Program-made: the position numbers and the translations under genes
The notes under the pieces: model-generated
Told to the model about the DNA's origin: nothing
Seen by the model: only the letters and a program-made list of their open reading frames with translations
The model's database searches: none
In this document: in pieces, positions 1 through 7,260 of the stretch
Layout of the letters: each line of letters opens with the position of its first letter
How positions within the stretch are numbered: position 1 is the stretch's first letter
Assembly (NCBI GenBank): GCA_029263395.1
Contig: JAJCXO010000003.1
Coordinates: 1 to 36,271, forward strand
DNA from: Acidobacteriota bacterium
GTDB taxonomy: Bacteria > Acidobacteriota > Thermoanaerobaculia > Multivoradales > J023
Direction of reading: 5' to 3'
Length of the DNA: 36,271 nucleotides

Positions 1-2
1 TT

Positions 3-1244
3 GCCCGCTTCGCGACCCAACCTCCATTGAGCCTGGTGCTCATCGGCCTGGCGCTGGCGAGCCCGGTACCGGTCCGCCGCCCCCAGGAAACGAACGTCAA
101 AACCTTCGCAATCCGCGGCCTGTTGTGTTGGGGTGAAACCGACGAGCGACGCGCCAGCATTCCCCTGCTGCGGACGCTCCTACGCCTCATCGAATCAACC
201 CATCCACGGCCGCGAGACGGGGCTGCGTCAACGCCGGCCTCTGTAGCTGCAGACCGGGTTGATTCAGACCGGGTTGATTCGGACCTGGTTTTTCCGGCTG
301 GGTATCGGCGGCTGCGCGCCCCGCCGATGGAACATCTTTACGGCCAAATGCGGCGGCTGTTGCGCGGCGATCTGCCGACCCTGATCCTCGGCGAGACAGG
401 GGTCGGCAAGGAGCGCATCGCTCGTATTCTTCACGATTCTTGTGATCGTCGCGCAGCTCCCTTTGTAGCGCTCAACTGTGCTGCTATTCCGGCAGAACTC
501 CTGGAAGCCGAGCTTTTCGGGATCGCTAGCGGTGTGGCCACCGGCGTCCGGCGGCGACGGGGCAAGTTCCAACTGGCAGCCGGCGGCACCTTGTTGCTCG
601 ATGAGATTGGCGAGCTGGCGTCGCCGCTGCAAGCCAAGCTGCTGCGGGTTTTGCAGGAGAAAGAGATCCATCCGGTCGGCGAAGCCCCGAGAGCCATCGA
701 TGTGCGAGTCTTCGCTGCCACCAATGCGGACCTGGCAGAGAAGATCGAAGCCGGGCGTTTCCGCCGCGATCTTTACTACCGCTTGTCTGGATTTGTGCTC
801 GAGATACCGCCGCTTCGCCAGTGTCGCGAAGATATCCCGGCGCTTGTCGAGCACTTCCTCCACCGCTTCTCGGATGAGGCGCAAAAGCGCATCCGTGGGT
901 TGACCGTGAAGGCGATGCATCGGCTGGTTTCCCACCCCTGGCCCGGCAACGTGCGGGAGCTCGAGCATGTGGTCCGCGGGCTGGTCTACCAATGCCCGGA
1001 AGGGCGAGCGATCGAGTCTAGCGCGGTGAGTGGACTCGCCATGTTTGCCGGTGCCACGCCGACGATACCGCTCGATCCCTTGAGTCTCGACGCCAGGATT
1101 CTGGAACTCGAGACGGTGCTGGTTCGCGAAGCGCTGCGCCGTGCAGGTGGTAATCGAGCCGAGGCCGCTCGGCTATTGGGTATCAGCCGTAACGGCCTCG
1201 GCAAGAAATTGAAACGCCTCGGCATCGAACCGAGTCTGGGTTGA
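3..1244 (+). CDS. sigma-54-dependent transcriptional activator (NtrC-type AAA+), 5' end outside window
   Basis: This is an enhancer-binding protein that would use ATP hydrolysis to open sigma-54 RNA polymerase promoters. The reading frame is open to the left edge, so the TTG at 27 is only the first possible start inside the window and an N-terminal sensor (FHA, GAF or receiver) is probably cut off. Visible are Walker A GETGVGKE (about nt 391-414), a central loop GVATGV where the family normally has GAFTGA (nt 531-548), Walker B LLLDEIGEL (about nt 592-618), the RRDLYYRL and WPGNVREL motifs, and a C-terminal Fis-type helix-turn-helix (GNRAEAARLLGISRNGLGKK). The gene ends 1 bp before the convergent small-peptide gene. 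Two sigma-54 promoters lie 230-310 bp beyond its end, so it likely controls the peptide and the ADOP permease. The family call is firm; the target genes are inferred. Confidence 0.93.
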   Translation, partial: ARFATQPPLSLVLIGLALASPVPVRRPQETNVKTFAIRGLLCWGETDERRASIPLLRTLLRLIESTHPRPRDGAASTPASVAADRVDSDRVDSDLVFPAGYRRLRAPPMEHLYGQMRRLLRGDLPTLILGETGVGKERIARILHDSCDRRAAPFVALNCAAIPAELLEAELFGIASGVATGVRRRRGKFQLAAGGTLLLDEIGELASPLQAKLLRVLQEKEIHPVGEAPRAIDVRVFAATNADLAEKIEAGRFRRDLYYRLSGFVLEIPPLRQCREDIPALVEHFLHRFSDEAQKRIRGLTVKAMHRLVSHPWPGNVRELEHVVRGLVYQCPEGRAIESSAVSGLAMFAGATPTIPLDPLSLDARILELETVLVREALRRAGGNRAEAARLLGISRNGLGKKLKRLGIEPSLG

Positions 1245-1382
1245 CTACTCCGCGAAGTCCCCGCCGAGTGGGTTGCCGCCCGCGTGGACGGGCTCAACTG
1301 TCAGACCGAGGCTGAGAAGCCCCGCAGCCAACAGGTAGCCGGTCAACAGCGCAATCTTCAGTTTACGGCTCATCGTCTTCAT
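1245..1382 (-). CDS. small hydrophobic or secreted peptide, 45 residues, unknown function
   Basis: This short gene encodes a peptide beginning MKTMSRKLKIALL, with a basic N-terminus, a hydrophobic stretch (about residues 9-28) and a short polar tail ending GGNPLGGDFAE. That layout fits a signal peptide with a VHA-like cleavage site, or a single membrane anchor. The ATG at 1382 is preceded by AAGGAG with a 5-nt spacer, which decides the start over a longer reading of the frame from 1535. A sigma-54 -24/-12 promoter (1479-1494) points at it from about 85-100 bp upstream. It is convergent with the sigma-54 activator, whose stop is adjacent, and divergent from the ADOP permease. I do not recognise a family. 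If cleaved, the mature product would be only about 11-14 residues, so a signalling or exported peptide is possible, but that is inference. Confidence 0.68.
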   Translation of the reverse strand: MKTMSRKLKIALLTGYLLAAGLLSLGLTVEPVHAGGNPLGGDFAE

Positions 1383-1478
1383 GTCTGCTCCTTGTACGTC
1401 GTGAAGCGGTTTTCGTGAAGCGCATCGCTTCATGGATGGGCACGTCGAAACAAAATCGACGCCTTGGGCGAGCCTTAC

Positions 1479-1494
1479 TGCAAGGAACGTTCCG
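1479..1494 (-). promoter_or_regulatory. sigma-54 (-24/-12) promoter for the small peptide gene
   Basis: On the minus strand the sequence reads CGGAACGTTCCTTGCA. The GG and GC doublets are separated by exactly 10 bases, and the -12 element TTGCA is perfect against the consensus TGGCACG-N4-TTGCW. Transcription would begin near 1468 and reach the ATG at 1382 after about 85 nt. The neighbouring gene is a sigma-54 activator. Confidence 0.62.
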
Positions 1495-1534
1495 GCTGTG
1501 AGGGCGGACCACCGGAACGTGCGTCCCGGGTTCA

Positions 1535-1550
1535 TGGCACGATTCCTGCT
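1535..1550 (+). promoter_or_regulatory. sigma-54 (-24/-12) promoter for the ADOP permease
   Basis: The sequence TGGCACGATTCCTGCT has a perfect -24 block (TGGCACG), a 10-base GG-to-GC interval and a -12 block CTGCT, one base from consensus. The expected transcription start is close to 1561. That leaves only about 19 nt of leader before the ATG at 1580 and argues against the upstream ATG at 1568. Confidence 0.7.
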
Positions 1551-1579
1551 GCCGAATAGGTCTCGAGATGAGGCACATG

Positions 1580-3997
1580 ATGAACCTGCTCGCGATAGAC
1601 CTCCGGTTCGGCTGGCGCTTGCTGCGTAAACAACCGGTGTTCACTGCGGTGATCTTGCTGACCCTGGCTCTTGGCATCGGCGTCAACACCGGCATTGCCT
1701 CGGTGGTCGAGGCGATTCTCCTGGACCCCTTGCCCTACGAGGACGCCAGCGAACTGATCGCCTTGCGGGGCAGCTTTGCGACCACTCCCACCACCTGGGT
1801 CGCCTACCGCGAGTTTCGAGCCTGGCAAGAGAGGAGCCGAGCCTTCGAATCGATTGCGGCACACCGCCTCGCTCGCCACAGCCTGCAACTCGACGGTCGG
1901 CCGAATCCGGTGATCGGAGTCGGTGCGTCAGCGAACCTCTTCACCATGTTGGGCGCCGAGCCCTTGATCGGCCGTAGCTTCACTCCCGAGGACGATCGCT
2001 TCGGCGCCCCGCCGGTGGTCATCTTGAGCTACCCGTTCTGGCAGCGGCGCTTCGGCGGCCGTGAGAGTGTAATCGGTGAGGCGTTGGACATCGACGACGA
2101 TTCCTTCGAGGTCATCGGTGTCATGCCACCGGACGTGTTGTACCCGGGGGATTTTCGTAGCCTCGCTCTGTGGCTGCCGCTCGGCCAGATGGCTGACGAC
2201 GACTGGGGCTGGGACTATGCGACCCATCCAGGGATCTCAGTGACCGGTCGGCTTGCCGACAGGTCCGACCTCGCCACCGCCCGAGCCGACATGGAACGTC
2301 TCGCCAGCGAGTTGGCCGGCGAGCATCCGGACACCCACACCGGGCGTGGCGTCTCCTTGCAGTTGGTCTTGGAACGATCTTTCGGCCAACTGCGACCCAG
2401 GGTGTGGGCTTTGGCCGGCGCCGTGTTGGGTGTCCTCATGATCGCCTGTGTCAATGTCACCAATCTGTTGCTGGTGCGCGGCGCCGGGCGGACGCAGGAG
2501 TTCGCCATTCGCTTTGCGGTTGGCGCCTCGCGGCGACGGATCCTCCAACAGTTGCTGGTCGAGAGTGTCTCACTGGCTCTGGCCAGTGCGATGGTTGGGG
2601 TAGGGGTCGCCTGGGCAACGCTCCGGGGGCTACATTGGGCCGTCGACGTCGAGTCGTTTCCCGCCATCCGCGAGCTGGCGATCGACGGCGGGCTCATGCT
2701 GTTCACCACCGCTGTCACCCTCGTGGTCGGGCTCGCCGCGGGACTCGCTCCTGCACTGAGGGGTGCCGCGGCCTGTCGCTCCGAAGCCCTCACGGGTGGC
2801 ACCCGCGGCTCCATGAGTCGGAGCGGCGGGCGTCTGCAGCGAGGTCTTGTGGTGGTAGAAGTTGCGCTGGCAGTGGTGCTGTCGATCTGCGCCCTGCTTG
2901 CGGTGCGCAGCTTTCACCAGATCGTCAGTGACGACCTCGGTTTTGATCCCGAAGGTCTGTTGACGTTCTCCTTCAGCCTCCCTGACGAGAGTTTCCCAGC
3001 ACCCGAGCAGGCCGTATTCTTCGACGCAATGCTGGCGCGTCTCGAGAGCTTGCCGGGTATCGAATCAGCAACCACGACGCGTCCGATCGCCGCCTATTGG
3101 TCGGCGAGTTTCGAGATCGCCGGACGCCCCGCTGAAGAGAAGCTCTCCGCCAAGGCCTTCCAAGTCAGTCCCGGATACTTTGCAACGTTGGGTGTGAAGA
3201 TCCTGAAAGGCCGAGCTTTTCTACCCACCGATCGTGCCGGGTCGCCACCCGTGCTGGTTGTGGACCGTCAATTCGCCGCCACCTTCTGGCCGCCGAACTC
3301 CGAGGTTGTCAGCGCTCGCATCCGGCTGTCGACCGACCCCCCGGACAGCCCAGGTCGAGAAATCGTCGGCATCGTCGACCGCGCCCATTATCAGGGGCCT
3401 CACCTGGCGTCCGAACCGACGTTCTATCAGCCAGCAGCGCAAGCTCAGGAGGGGTGGGGCTGGGCCGTGCTCCAGACCTCGGTCGATCCGGTGACGCTCG
3501 AGGAGGTGGTGCGGGCGGAAATGACCATGCTCGAGCCCAGTCTCTTGCTCGACGAACTGTGGACGATGGACGATCGCCTGGCCTCGCAACGCGGCCCTCA
3601 GCGCCTGGCAGCAGTCCTGCTGGCAAGCTTCGCCGTTTTGGCGGTCGTGCTTGCCGTCGTCGGCATCTACGGCGTGATCAGTTTCACGGTCGCCTCCCAA
3701 CGCCGCGAGATGGGAATCCGGCAAGCGCTCGGAGCGCGCTCAGGTGACATCGCCAGGCTCATTCTTCGTCGCGGCCTGCGGTTGACCGCCACCGGCGTGG
3801 CCCTGGGATGGCTGTTTTCCTCCGTCGGGGCCAGCCTTTTGAGCAGCCAGCTGTATAACGTTCAGGCCTACGACCCCGGGACTTGGCTCGTGGCAATCGC
3901 CACGATTCTGGCCGCGGCGCTTGCCGCTTGTGCTTTGCCTGCCCAGCGAGCCGGTCGAGTACACCCAACGGCGGCGCTGCGGGACACTGAGTGTTGA
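1580..3997 (+). CDS. ADOP-type (MacB/FtsX duplicated) ABC transporter permease
   Basis: This 805-residue membrane protein is the permease half of a MacB-like ABC system. Two tandem units, each with a MacB-like periplasmic domain and an FtsX permease domain, form one chain (Acidobacterial Duplicated Orphan Permease). Visible are the N-terminal LRFGWRLLRKQP helix leading into a membrane segment (LTLALGIGVNT), a first FtsX block with three membrane segments (about residues 275-400), a second unit opening with GLVVVEVALAVVLS (about 420), and a C-terminal FtsX block with SQRREMGIRQALGA and the terminal PTAALRD motif. About eight membrane helices are expected. The ATG at 1580 is chosen because TGAGG lies 6 nt before it, it follows the sigma-54 promoter sensibly, and it matches the usual family N-terminus; 1568 and 1577 are alternatives. 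No ATPase gene is adjacent, which is usual for this family. The substrate is unknown. Confidence 0.93.
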   Translation: MNLLAIDLRFGWRLLRKQPVFTAVILLTLALGIGVNTGIASVVEAILLDPLPYEDASELIALRGSFATTPTTWVAYREFRAWQERSRAFESIAAHRLARHSLQLDGRPNPVIGVGASANLFTMLGAEPLIGRSFTPEDDRFGAPPVVILSYPFWQRRFGGRESVIGEALDIDDDSFEVIGVMPPDVLYPGDFRSLALWLPLGQMADDDWGWDYATHPGISVTGRLADRSDLATARADMERLASELAGEHPDTHTGRGVSLQLVLERSFGQLRPRVWALAGAVLGVLMIACVNVTNLLLVRGAGRTQEFAIRFAVGASRRRILQQLLVESVSLALASAMVGVGVAWATLRGLHWAVDVESFPAIRELAIDGGLMLFTTAVTLVVGLAAGLAPALRGAAACRSEALTGGTRGSMSRSGGRLQRGLVVVEVALAVVLSICALLAVRSFHQIVSDDLGFDPEGLLTFSFSLPDESFPAPEQAVFFDAMLARLESLPGIESATTTRPIAAYWSASFEIAGRPAEEKLSAKAFQVSPGYFATLGVKILKGRAFLPTDRAGSPPVLVVDRQFAATFWPPNSEVVSARIRLSTDPPDSPGREIVGIVDRAHYQGPHLASEPTFYQPAAQAQEGWGWAVLQTSVDPVTLEEVVRAEMTMLEPSLLLDELWTMDDRLASQRGPQRLAAVLLASFAVLAVVLAVVGIYGVISFTVASQRREMGIRQALGARSGDIARLILRRGLRLTATGVALGWLFSSVGASLLSSQLYNVQAYDPGTWLVAIATILAAALAACALPAQRAGRVHPTAALRDTEC

Positions 3998-4194
3998 ACT
4001 TCACGCGGTGTTCGTGAGTGGCTCGCCGTCCAGTCCACTTTCTGTTTTATGAAAATTGGAAGTCTCGCGAGCTTTGGCAGACACACATGAACGCTCCACA
4101 CCTGGCGGCCTGCATGACAGCAACCGACGGAGCGGTTGCTAATTTCACTATTAACGAAATGAGCCACATTGGCTGAAGGCGAATGGAGAAACCT
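3998..4194. other. intergenic stretch after the permease
   Basis: I see no convincing gene, strong terminator or promoter here. A weak 5-bp inverted repeat (TCACG/CGTGA) lies just after the permease stop. Base composition becomes less GC-rich from about 4040. The start of the next small ORF falls at the right boundary. Confidence 0.5.
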
Positions 4195-4302
4195 ATGACT
4201 TACTACTCAGTTCTAGCCGTCACCCCCACCAACGAGGATTGGATCCCGGGCTACATCGGATCCGCGGGCGATGGTACTGAATACGAACCATCAGAGCCAT
4301 AG
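4195..4302 (+). CDS. candidate 35-residue ORF, unknown (possible remnant)
   Basis: A 35-codon frame starts MTYYSVLAVTPTNEDW and ends with TAG at 4300-4302. GGAG stands 6 nt before the ATG, which is a good ribosome binding site for so short a frame. The opening loosely resembles the first strand and helix of small ferredoxin-like-fold proteins such as DUF1330, so it could be the stump of a decayed gene; it could also be a real micropeptide. No hydrophobic segment or cysteine motif is present. It precedes the VioB-like gene by about 120 bp on the same strand. There is no evidence of function. Confidence 0.35.
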   Translation: MTYYSVLAVTPTNEDWIPGYIGSAGDGTEYEPSEP

Positions 4303-4423
4303 AGATCACGTAAGACATCGTCGGCAACATCACTTCATGGTGCCACACTCCACTGCCGCCTCGATATTTTTGTGTAATACTCTGAGCACTATTTTGAATC
4401 AGCAGACCGATAAGGAGTGATGA
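4303..4423. promoter_or_regulatory. leader of the VioB-like gene
   Basis: This A/T-richer gap contains a plausible but weak sigma-70-like stretch (around TTGTGTAATACT, 4369-4380). It ends with AAGGAG placed 6 nt before the ATG at 4424, which fixes that start codon. I cannot place a confident promoter. Confidence 0.3.
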
Positions 4424-6280
4424 ATGAGCGTCTTTGACTATCCGCGCATTAATGTCCAGGGCACGATCCGCTTGGATCCCGGCACCGCCAACAACGACGA
4501 TTACGCCGCCTCGGTGACGTTCAACGGCGAGGCTCTCGGCCTGATCGACTCGAAGAACGTCGCCGCCCGAACTTACGGTATGTCGGATACCGAGTTCTTG
4601 GCCTGGGTCCAGAAAGCCCACGCGTTCCCAAACGTGGAGGGTGGTGGGACCTCAGACATCATTCCGGCGGAATGGAACTACTACGGCGACATGTCCATGC
4701 AAGCCGACTCGATCAAGTGCGTCGGCACGCAGGCGGGGACGTCTGGTATCGACCTGAGCAGCTGTCTCGGCGCTGACTTGACGCTCAACGGCTGCTTCAC
4801 GGACATCAACCCGGAAGGCTCGCCGCCAGCTACCCAGTTCTTCATCAAGAAGCTCATCTTGGGCTCGGACTTGATCAGCGCCGAGCTCTCTAAGGGTGTC
4901 GGCCAGTGGATCAACTTTTACCGCAACGTCAACCTCAATGCCGATGCCGGTGCCGGTGCCAGTGTGTATCACGGCATTGCCGGGGCGACGGTCAACATCC
5001 CAGGCTGGGAGACGCTCGGCGCTAGCGGCGTCATCTTTCGCTACTACCTTTCCCGGGCGCTACTCGAGAATCCGGAGACCGGTACAACCAATGAGCAAAT
5101 CGAGGCGCTTTACGAGACAGGAACCCAGAACCCCAAGATTCTGGAACTCGTCGGCACGTTTGCGCCGCTGTATGCCACGGAGACGATCGTCGCCGCGCCC
5201 ACCGGTCGCTTGATGACTTGGGACACACCCAATATTACAACCCCACCCGAAAACAGCAACAATGGGCCCGGCGGCAAGATGGCCTTGGGACCGTGCGTCC
5301 TACATCAAAATGGGGACATGGTGACGGCCGATTTCTCCGGCACCTTCCCGGACAACTATGACGCCAACGGCAATGGAGATAATCCGAAGTTTGACTTCGG
5401 GCCGGTGAGTCTGGTGGCCGAGCTCAGTGGTCAACGACTCGGGGTTTGGCCCGTCGATTACGCTGATACGGCGCAGGGCAACGCAGCCGGCTGGCTCTTC
5501 GACTTCGACGTTTCGGCGATCCCGCCGCCGCTGCTCGCCGATGCGACCTTCAAGCTCATCAGTGACACCTTCGGTGACGTTCTCGCCGAGGTGGCCTACT
5601 ACTTCGTCTCGAATCAGCAAGCGATTTACGGCGAGCAGGGTGGCAGCGATCGGCTTTTCCTGAACAATGGCACCAACGAGCCGGCAACGATCGCGGTTTT
5701 CCATCGTGGTGTTGAGCTGACGCCGCAGACTTGTCCTGACATCACAGTCTGGCAATACGCTTCGACACCCTTGCAGAGCCCCGGAGACGCAGTGCCGATC
5801 TCGACCACCTTCAAGCCGGGTGACTCTCTGGTGGTGGATACCAACTTGCCGGGCAACTTCCTGTTCACGTTTACCGTCGAAGGTGCCTCTCCTCCGACCT
5901 CCTACAACCAGTTCATGAATCCGCCGTATGTCACGAACTCGCCGCAGATCAGCCTGCGCATCCTGCCGAATGAGGACTACGACGCCTACTTCGTGGATCC
6001 GAATGCGGAGTTCCCGGTTGCTAATGACCTACTGACTTTCGAATTCCTCTACGACCACGTTCTCCGGGTCTTCTACTTGCTCTATCCGGTGATGCACCCC
6101 TTCTTGCCGCTCAATTCGGAGGAGAAGGTGGCGCAGTATGCCGCGAGTATTCTGCAGCGTACCGATCCCGCTCCGTCGAACTGGCTGTCGAATAAGTACA
6201 TGCCGCCGACCCGTGATCTCTCGAACAGCCGGAGAAAGCTGCTCCAAGCCTGGTGCCGTAAGGCGCTCCAGGGGGACTAG
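4424..6280 (+). CDS. VioB/RebD N-terminal-half-like protein, stand-alone
   Basis: This 618-residue protein opens MSVFDYPRINVQGTIRLD, close in pattern to the 'MSxxDxPRxHFxG' start of the iminophenylpyruvate-dimer synthases VioB, RebD and StaD. Its end also parallels the end of the N-terminal half of VioB: a LPNEDYD stretch, then FLYDHVLRVFYLLYPVM, then YMPPTRDLSNSRRKLL. The full-length family continues with a C-terminal half that is absent here; the frame stops at GD and a hairpin follows. There is no signal peptide. In bisindole pathways such enzymes couple two imines derived from tryptophan, but no VioA/RebO-like oxidase is visible nearby and the missing half may change the chemistry. The similarity is recognised from memory of the family; the function here is unknown. 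The nearby tiny ORF may share its transcript. Confidence 0.7.
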   Translation: MSVFDYPRINVQGTIRLDPGTANNDDYAASVTFNGEALGLIDSKNVAARTYGMSDTEFLAWVQKAHAFPNVEGGGTSDIIPAEWNYYGDMSMQADSIKCVGTQAGTSGIDLSSCLGADLTLNGCFTDINPEGSPPATQFFIKKLILGSDLISAELSKGVGQWINFYRNVNLNADAGAGASVYHGIAGATVNIPGWETLGASGVIFRYYLSRALLENPETGTTNEQIEALYETGTQNPKILELVGTFAPLYATETIVAAPTGRLMTWDTPNITTPPENSNNGPGGKMALGPCVLHQNGDMVTADFSGTFPDNYDANGNGDNPKFDFGPVSLVAELSGQRLGVWPVDYADTAQGNAAGWLFDFDVSAIPPPLLADATFKLISDTFGDVLAEVAYYFVSNQQAIYGEQGGSDRLFLNNGTNEPATIAVFHRGVELTPQTCPDITVWQYASTPLQSPGDAVPISTTFKPGDSLVVDTNLPGNFLFTFTVEGASPPTSYNQFMNPPYVTNSPQISLRILPNEDYDAYFVDPNAEFPVANDLLTFEFLYDHVLRVFYLLYPVMHPFLPLNSEEKVAQYAASILQRTDPAPSNWLSNKYMPPTRDLSNSRRKLLQAWCRKALQGD

Positions 6281-6296
6281 CCCAGCCCACCATGGC

Positions 6297-6327
6297 AACG
6301 AGCCTGTTGTTGTGCAACAGGCTCGTT
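6297..6327 (+). terminator. perfect hairpin after the VioB-like gene
   Basis: AACGAGCCTGTTG and its exact reverse complement flank the 5-base loop TTGTG, giving a 13-bp perfect stem that begins 17 bases after the stop codon. No T-run follows, so it may be a non-canonical terminator or an mRNA-stabilising 3' structure. It could act on transcripts from either side. Confidence 0.7.
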
Positions 6328-6543
6328 AGAGCCCGTCCAAAGACGTCGGTTGTCCGGTCGCCCCTTGGTGGACTGCGCGCACTGCTGTGTAACTCGCCTC
6401 GGTGGTCCTAGTGTCTGCCAACTCTATTATTTACAGTAGTTTGGAGAGCACTGATCTCTTTCTTGCTCATACATACTCGCCGCGTGCTCGCTCCACAGGA
6501 GCCTCCCTGGGAGACGAGAAATGGGTTTCTGGATGCAATCTAG
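6328..6543. other. intergenic gap between convergent genes
   Basis: About 215 bp between the hairpin and the stop of the DedA-like gene. I see no coding frame with a good start, no strong hairpin and no repeat. Confidence 0.5.
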
Positions 6544-7260
6544 TTACTGCTGTAGATGGTCCGCTGGGTCTTGTTCGTCGGACCCCTGAGTGGTGGTCGA
6601 GACGTCGCCCGCCGCTTCGACCGCCACTGAAGGGTGCAGGGACAGCCTGAAGCGGCGGCCCACCGCCCAGAATAGGCCAGCGACGACCATCACCAGGGCA
6701 AAAACCAGGATGGTGTTGTCGAAGCGGCGGGCGGTGGCGCCAGCAACGGCATACATCGCGGCAGCCGGCAGGCAGCCTGCGAAGGTGGCGAGCGCCATGC
6801 GGTGCCAGCGCATGGTCGAGGTGCCGGCGAGGATCGCCACTGTCTCGGCGACGATCGGTACCGGTCGGGTGACGATCACCGCCAGATCTCCCCATTCGGC
6901 GAGCATCGCGTCGGCCTTGCGGCGCTCCTCGGCACTCATCAGGCGGTCGAGCAGCGGGCCACCCCGGCGGCCGAGGAAGAAGCCGAAGAGGCCGGCCCCG
7001 AGACCGCCGATCAGCGACACCAGGGTCCCCGTTGCGATGCCGAAGAGAGCCCCGTGAGCGATCATCACCAGGGTTGCCGGCACCGGCAGAATGATGTCAC
7101 CAACCAACAGGCCGACGCCGACGAGTGCCGCGATCAATCCGCCCCCAGAGAGCCAGGGGTCGGGGTCGGTCAGGATCGGAATCTGGAGCACCTCGACTAC
7201 CAGAAAGAGGCCGAGGAAAACTGCCATCATCGACACCGTCAGGATCCAGTAGCGTCTCAT
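6544..7260 (-). CDS. DedA / VTT-domain (SNARE-associated, TVP38-like) membrane protein
   Basis: This 238-residue integral membrane protein has the VTT-domain pattern: an N-terminal membrane segment (about residues 5-28), the re-entrant block LPVPATLVMIAHGALFG, a glycine-rich helix followed by FFLGRRGGP, and the conserved RPVPIVAETVAILAG with later helices. Family members act in lipid (undecaprenyl- or phospholipid) scrambling and proton-motive-force maintenance; the exact substrate here is unknown. The start at 7260 overlaps the stop of the upstream TonB-dependent receptor (ATGA), so translation is probably coupled. The C-terminus (about the last 25 residues) is polar and probably disordered. 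A long in-frame extension upstream to 7620 is only the shadow of the receptor gene. Confidence 0.88.
   Translation of the reverse strand: MRRYWILTVSMMAVFLGLFLVVEVLQIPILTDPDPWLSGGGLIAALVGVGLLVGDIILPVPATLVMIAHGALFGIATGTLVSLIGGLGAGLFGFFLGRRGGPLLDRLMSAEERRKADAMLAEWGDLAVIVTRPVPIVAETVAILAGTSTMRWHRMALATFAGCLPAAAMYAVAGATARRFDNTILVFALVMVVAGLFWAVGRRFRLSLHPSVAVEAAGDVSTTTQGSDEQDPADHLQQ

Noticed and set aside
1282-1535. Longer 96-residue version of the small peptide starting at 1535
   Set aside because: The first 51 residues would run through the sigma-54 promoter, and the strong AAGGAG sits just before the internal ATG at 1382.
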